Assembly: GCA_964394665.1 (NCBI GenBank)
Contig: CAYMYN010000047.1
Coordinates: forward strand, 1 to 25,995
Length of the DNA stretch: 25,995 nt
Direction of reading: 5' to 3'
Source of the DNA: CAYMYN01 sp964394665
GTDB taxonomy: Bacteria; Planctomycetota; UBA1135; GCA-002686595
Below are positions 23,767 to 25,995 of the stretch, one piece after another (the first letter of the stretch is position 1; every line of letters begins with the position of its first letter). Position numbers and translations under genes: made by a program. The notes under the pieces were generated by a model, which was not told where the DNA came from, did not search any database, and was given only the letters and a program-made list of their open reading frames with translations.

Positions 23767-24633
23767 ATGAAGCTCCTCACCTCGCTCGGCCTCCTGGCCT
23801 CCGCTTCCCTCGCCGTCGCCTTCGTCGACGCGCCCGCCACCCCCCACGCCCAGGACCACGCCCAAGCCGACGGCAGCTGCTGCGCCGGCGGCGGTCCTTC
23901 GCCCGAGACCGCGCCGAAGGTCTCCTACCTCGAGCTCAAGACCCCCTTCGGCGACGACGTCAAGAAGGGCAACGCCCGCGGCCTGGTCAAGTTCGGCGGC
24001 GAGGAGCGCCCCGAGGTCAAGCCCCTCACCATCAGCGAGCAGGCTTCCAAGGGCTGCACCGAGGGCAAGCCGATCGACGACACCGACCCGAGCCTGCTGA
24101 TCGACAAGGACGGCGGCATCAAGTACGCGGTCGTGACCATCACGGTCGAGGGCGCCGAGGTGAAGGTCCCCGAGAAGGCCATCGTCCTGGACCAGATCCA
24201 GTGCCGCTTCGAGCCGCACGTGATCCTGATCCCCGCCGGCTCGACGGTCGAGTACCACAACTCGGACAAGATCTCGCACAACGTGCACACCCACGCGGTG
24301 CGCAACCAGCCCTACAACAAGACCATCGCCGCCGGTGGCCACGACTCGCAGAAGCTCGAGGTTCCTGAGTCGATCAAGGTGACCTGCGACATCCACCCCT
24401 GGATGACCTGCTACATGTTCGTGACCGACACGCCCTTCGCCGCGGTCACCGCCGCCGATGGCAGCTTCGAGGTCAAGGGCGTCCCGGCCGGCAAGCACCG
24501 CGTCGACGTCTGGCACGAGACCCTCGGCCGAGTGCGCGGCGAGGTGACGATCAACGAGGACGGGACCTCCGAGCGCCTCACGCTCGAGATGGGCGAGGCC
24601 GCCGGCCGCCCCGCCGGCCGCCGCCGCCGCTGA
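23767..24633 (+). CDS. Secreted cupredoxin-like copper protein, last gene of the cytochrome operon
   Basis: 288 aa with a Sec signal peptide (KLLTSLGLLASASLAVA) and a Cys pair soon after (GSCCAGGG, 38-39). Residues about 135-220 form a cupredoxin-like domain: RFEPHVILIPAGSTVEYHNSD, then SHNVHTH with candidate ligand His171 (or His174/176), and TCDIHPWM giving Cys207, His210 and Met213 as type 1 copper ligands. Residues about 222-275 look like a carboxypeptidase-regulatory/SpaA-type beta-sandwich (AADGSFEVKGVPAGKHRVDVWHETLG is split by its central loop). This pairing resembles MauL-like proteins. The tail is basic (GRPAGRRRR). It lies 122 bp after the octaheme gene and before a strong hairpin, so it is probably co-transcribed as a soluble electron acceptor or carrier. 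Copper binding is inferred. Confidence 0.85.
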   Translation: MKLLTSLGLLASASLAVAFVDAPATPHAQDHAQADGSCCAGGGPSPETAPKVSYLELKTPFGDDVKKGNARGLVKFGGEERPEVKPLTISEQASKGCTEGKPIDDTDPSLLIDKDGGIKYAVVTITVEGAEVKVPEKAIVLDQIQCRFEPHVILIPAGSTVEYHNSDKISHNVHTHAVRNQPYNKTIAAGGHDSQKLEVPESIKVTCDIHPWMTCYMFVTDTPFAAVTAADGSFEVKGVPAGKHRVDVWHETLGRVRGEVTINEDGTSERLTLEMGEAAGRPAGRRRR

Positions 24634-24671
24634 TCCCCGCTCGAGGGCCCCCTCCCGGCCCCCTGACCCAC

Positions 24672-24707
24672 GCAGGAGCCCGGCCGCACCAGCGACCGGG
24701 CTCCTGC
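24672..24707 (+). terminator. Probable terminator of the cytochrome/cupredoxin operon
   Basis: GCAGGAGCCCGG (24672-24683) pairs perfectly with CCGGGCTCCTGC (24696-24707) across a 12-nt loop, 38 bp after the last stop codon. Only scattered Ts follow. Confidence 0.65.
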
Positions 24708-24735
24708 TCCATTCCGCCCGTTCCCCAACCGCCAG

Positions 24736-24763
24736 GACCCCCGGTTCCCCAAGACCGGGGGTC
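24736..24763. terminator. Second intergenic hairpin, possibly bidirectional terminator
   Basis: GACCCCCGGT and ACCGGGGGTC form a perfect 10-bp stem with loop TCCCCAAG. It is followed on the plus strand by GCAGGTTTGTGT. It lies between the convergent cupredoxin and TPR lipoprotein genes and could serve either strand. The remaining intergenic DNA to 25007 shows no gene that I can support. Confidence 0.5.
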
Positions 24764-25007
24764 GCAGGTTTGTGTCCCTCCGGCCGCCCCTCCCTAACCC
24801 AAGCCCCCAGCGCACCTTGCGGCGCCTCGCCAGCCCCGCCGAGGCCTGCCACGATGAGCGGCTTGTGCCACCCAAGCGCCACGATGCCGGGGCCCCTGGA
24901 GCGCGCAGTGCGGCCTCCTGGGCCCTCTGGGCCTTGCTGGAGGGGGAGCGTGCACCCCCTGAGCCCATGGGCCGCGACACGCGCGCCCGCAGACCGCCTG
25001 GGTCGCG

Positions 25008-25598
25008 TCAGCGCCCTTCCCGCCGTGCCGCCTGGGCCAGCGCCCACTCGCGCCAGCGTGGCTCCTCGGTTCGCAGGGCGATCCCGGCCAGCCACTCCTC
25101 CAGCCGCTCGTCCTCGATGCGCGTGCGCAGGGCCAGGCTCGCCGCGCCCATCATTGCGGGCAGGTGGCCGGGGTAGGCCTGGAGGGCGGCGTCGTAGGCG
25201 GCGAGGGCTTCTCGGTCCCGGCCCGCGGCTTCGAGGGTCAGGGCCAGGTTGATGCGTGGGTCGGGGTGGCCAGGAAGGAGCTTGCGGGCCCACTCGAACT
25301 CTTGGGCCGCCTCGTAGAGCTTGCCCTGGGAGAGGAGCAGGACGCCGAGGTTGTTGTGGGCGGGACCGTGGAAGAGGTCGGCGCCGAGGGCGGCGCGCAG
25401 CAGGCGTTCGGCCTCGGCGGGATCGGCGGGCAGTGCGGCCGCGGCTTCCTGGACCAGGCGCTCGGCCCGTGCGGAGTCGCGCGCGGCCTCGGTGGGGGGG
25501 CTGTAGGGGCCGGATGCGTCCTGCCCTGTGCGGCAACCCATGGCGAGGCACACGAGCAGCACGGCGGCCACGACCCGCGATCGCGCCGGGCGACTCAT
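25008..25598 (-). CDS. TPR-repeat lipoprotein next to a secretin gene
   Basis: 196 aa from the ATG at 25598-25596. This ATG overlaps the secretin stop (ATGA) and has GAGGTGG upstream, so it is preferred over the GTG at 25607, which would add three residues. The N-terminus is a lipoprotein signal (VVAAVLLVCLAMGC, lipidated Cys22). Residues about 45-170 hold three to four TPR units: AERLLRAALGADLFHGPAHN, AAQEFEWARKLLPGHPDPRI and ALAAYDAALQAYPGHLPAMM. TPR lipoproteins beside secretins commonly act as pilotins or assembly factors of type II secretion, type IV pilus or Tad systems (PilF/TadD-like). Coupled translation with the secretin supports such a role, but which system it belongs to is not visible here. 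Confidence 0.85.
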   Translation of the reverse strand: MSRPARSRVVAAVLLVCLAMGCRTGQDASGPYSPPTEAARDSARAERLVQEAAAALPADPAEAERLLRAALGADLFHGPAHNNLGVLLLSQGKLYEAAQEFEWARKLLPGHPDPRINLALTLEAAGRDREALAAYDAALQAYPGHLPAMMGAASLALRTRIEDERLEEWLAGIALRTEEPRWREWALAQAARREGR

Positions 25599-25995
25599 CG
25601 GATCCACCTCGGCTGGAGCCTCGGCCAGCCTGGATCGATGCCGGCTTCGAGCGCGACGGGGCGGGTCGCGTGGCGCAGGTCGGCGAAGGACTCGTTGCGC
25701 AGGGTGCTGGCGCGCAGGAAGACGTAGAAGCGCGAGCGACTCGATTCGTTGGTGCGATTGCGGAAGAGCGCTCCGAGTAGCGGCAGCCGGCCCAGCAGCG
25801 GCGTGCGCGTCGTGGCCTCGGCCTCGGTTTCTAGCTCGAGCCCGCCGACCACCACGGTGTAGCCGTCGGGGATCGTCACCACGCTCGAGAGCGTGTTCTG
25901 CTGGCGCGGCGGGGGAAGGGTCGGCTCGATGGGCTCGCCCACGAAGCTCGAGATCGAGATCGAGTACTCCAGCACGATCCTGTCCCCGTCCGCGA
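25595..25995 (-). CDS. Secretin (GspD/PilQ/CpaC family), C-terminal part only (5' partial)
   Basis: Only the last 133 codons are in the window; the gene enters from the right edge. The sequence reads GDRIVLEYSISISSF, then IPDGYTVVVGGLELETE, followed by TPLLGRLPLLGALFR and SRFYVFLRASTLR. This is the hallmark end of the secretin beta-barrel, with the VPDG-like and P-LG-IP-LG-LF motifs. Secretins form the outer-membrane channel of type II secretion, type IV pili and related machines. A 30-residue tail follows the barrel. The stop codon overlaps the start of the TPR lipoprotein gene. The family is certain; the subfamily cannot be decided without the N-terminal domains. Confidence 0.9.
   Translation of the reverse strand, partial: ADGDRIVLEYSISISSFVGEPIEPTLPPPRQQNTLSSVVTIPDGYTVVVGGLELETEAEATTRTPLLGRLPLLGALFRNRTNESSRSRFYVFLRASTLRNESFADLRHATRPVALEAGIDPGWPRLQPRWIR

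Noticed and set aside
1..25995. CRISPR arrays, insertion sequences, integrases, phage genes or origin-like clusters
   Set aside because: No spaced direct repeats, transposase motifs, target-site duplications or DnaA-box clusters were noticed. The only long direct repeats are the paralogue tracts.

Overview
The window is very GC-rich, densely coded, Gram-negative-type bacterial DNA. The gene content fits a member of the Planctomycetota or a close relative. The pointers are a CRTAC1/ASPIC-UnbV lipoprotein coupled to a TPR membrane protein, large secreted proteins with a Cys-rich C-terminal module, and a split b6-type Rieske/cytochrome b operon with a giant multiheme cytochrome. This placement is inferred from gene families; no taxonomic marker gene is present. 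Most starts lack a recognisable Shine-Dalgarno sequence.

Layout. (1) 3-2812: a lipoprotein with FG-GAP repeats (5' end cut by the window) overlapping a TPR membrane protein. (2) 2973-7883: three exported proteins. The first two are tandem 437-aa paralogues that are almost identical over their last 342 bp; the third is a repeat protein with a Cys-rich C-terminal domain. Two matching GC hairpins follow the paralogues, and TA-rich hexamers precede each of the three genes. (3) 7905-11932: a minus-strand SLC13-type permease, a plus-strand zincin metallopeptidase and a minus-strand class I aminotransferase. (4) 12216-17012: an unrecognised 674-aa membrane-anchored protein, a minus-strand tRNA-Leu with anticodon AAG, a PPi-type phosphofructokinase and a HEAT-repeat membrane protein. 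(5) 17268-24633: an electron-transfer operon (below). (6) 25008-25995: a minus-strand TPR lipoprotein overlapping the 3' end of a secretin gene that runs off the window.

The main system is the 17268-24633 operon. It encodes a Tat-exported Rieske protein, a b6-like cytochrome b N-terminal half carrying the Cys expected for a covalent heme c_i, and an enlarged cytochrome b C-terminal half with APWY at the Qo (PEWY) position. It continues with a 1247-aa membrane-anchored cytochrome with eight CxxCH sites behind a long coiled coil, and ends with a secreted cupredoxin-like protein. By family knowledge this should be a quinol-oxidising Rieske/cytb complex whose cytochrome c1/f role is taken by the octaheme subunit, perhaps passing electrons to the copper protein. 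The cytochrome also contains an XRE-like helix-turn-helix-looking segment and a heme domain split by a long acidic insertion.
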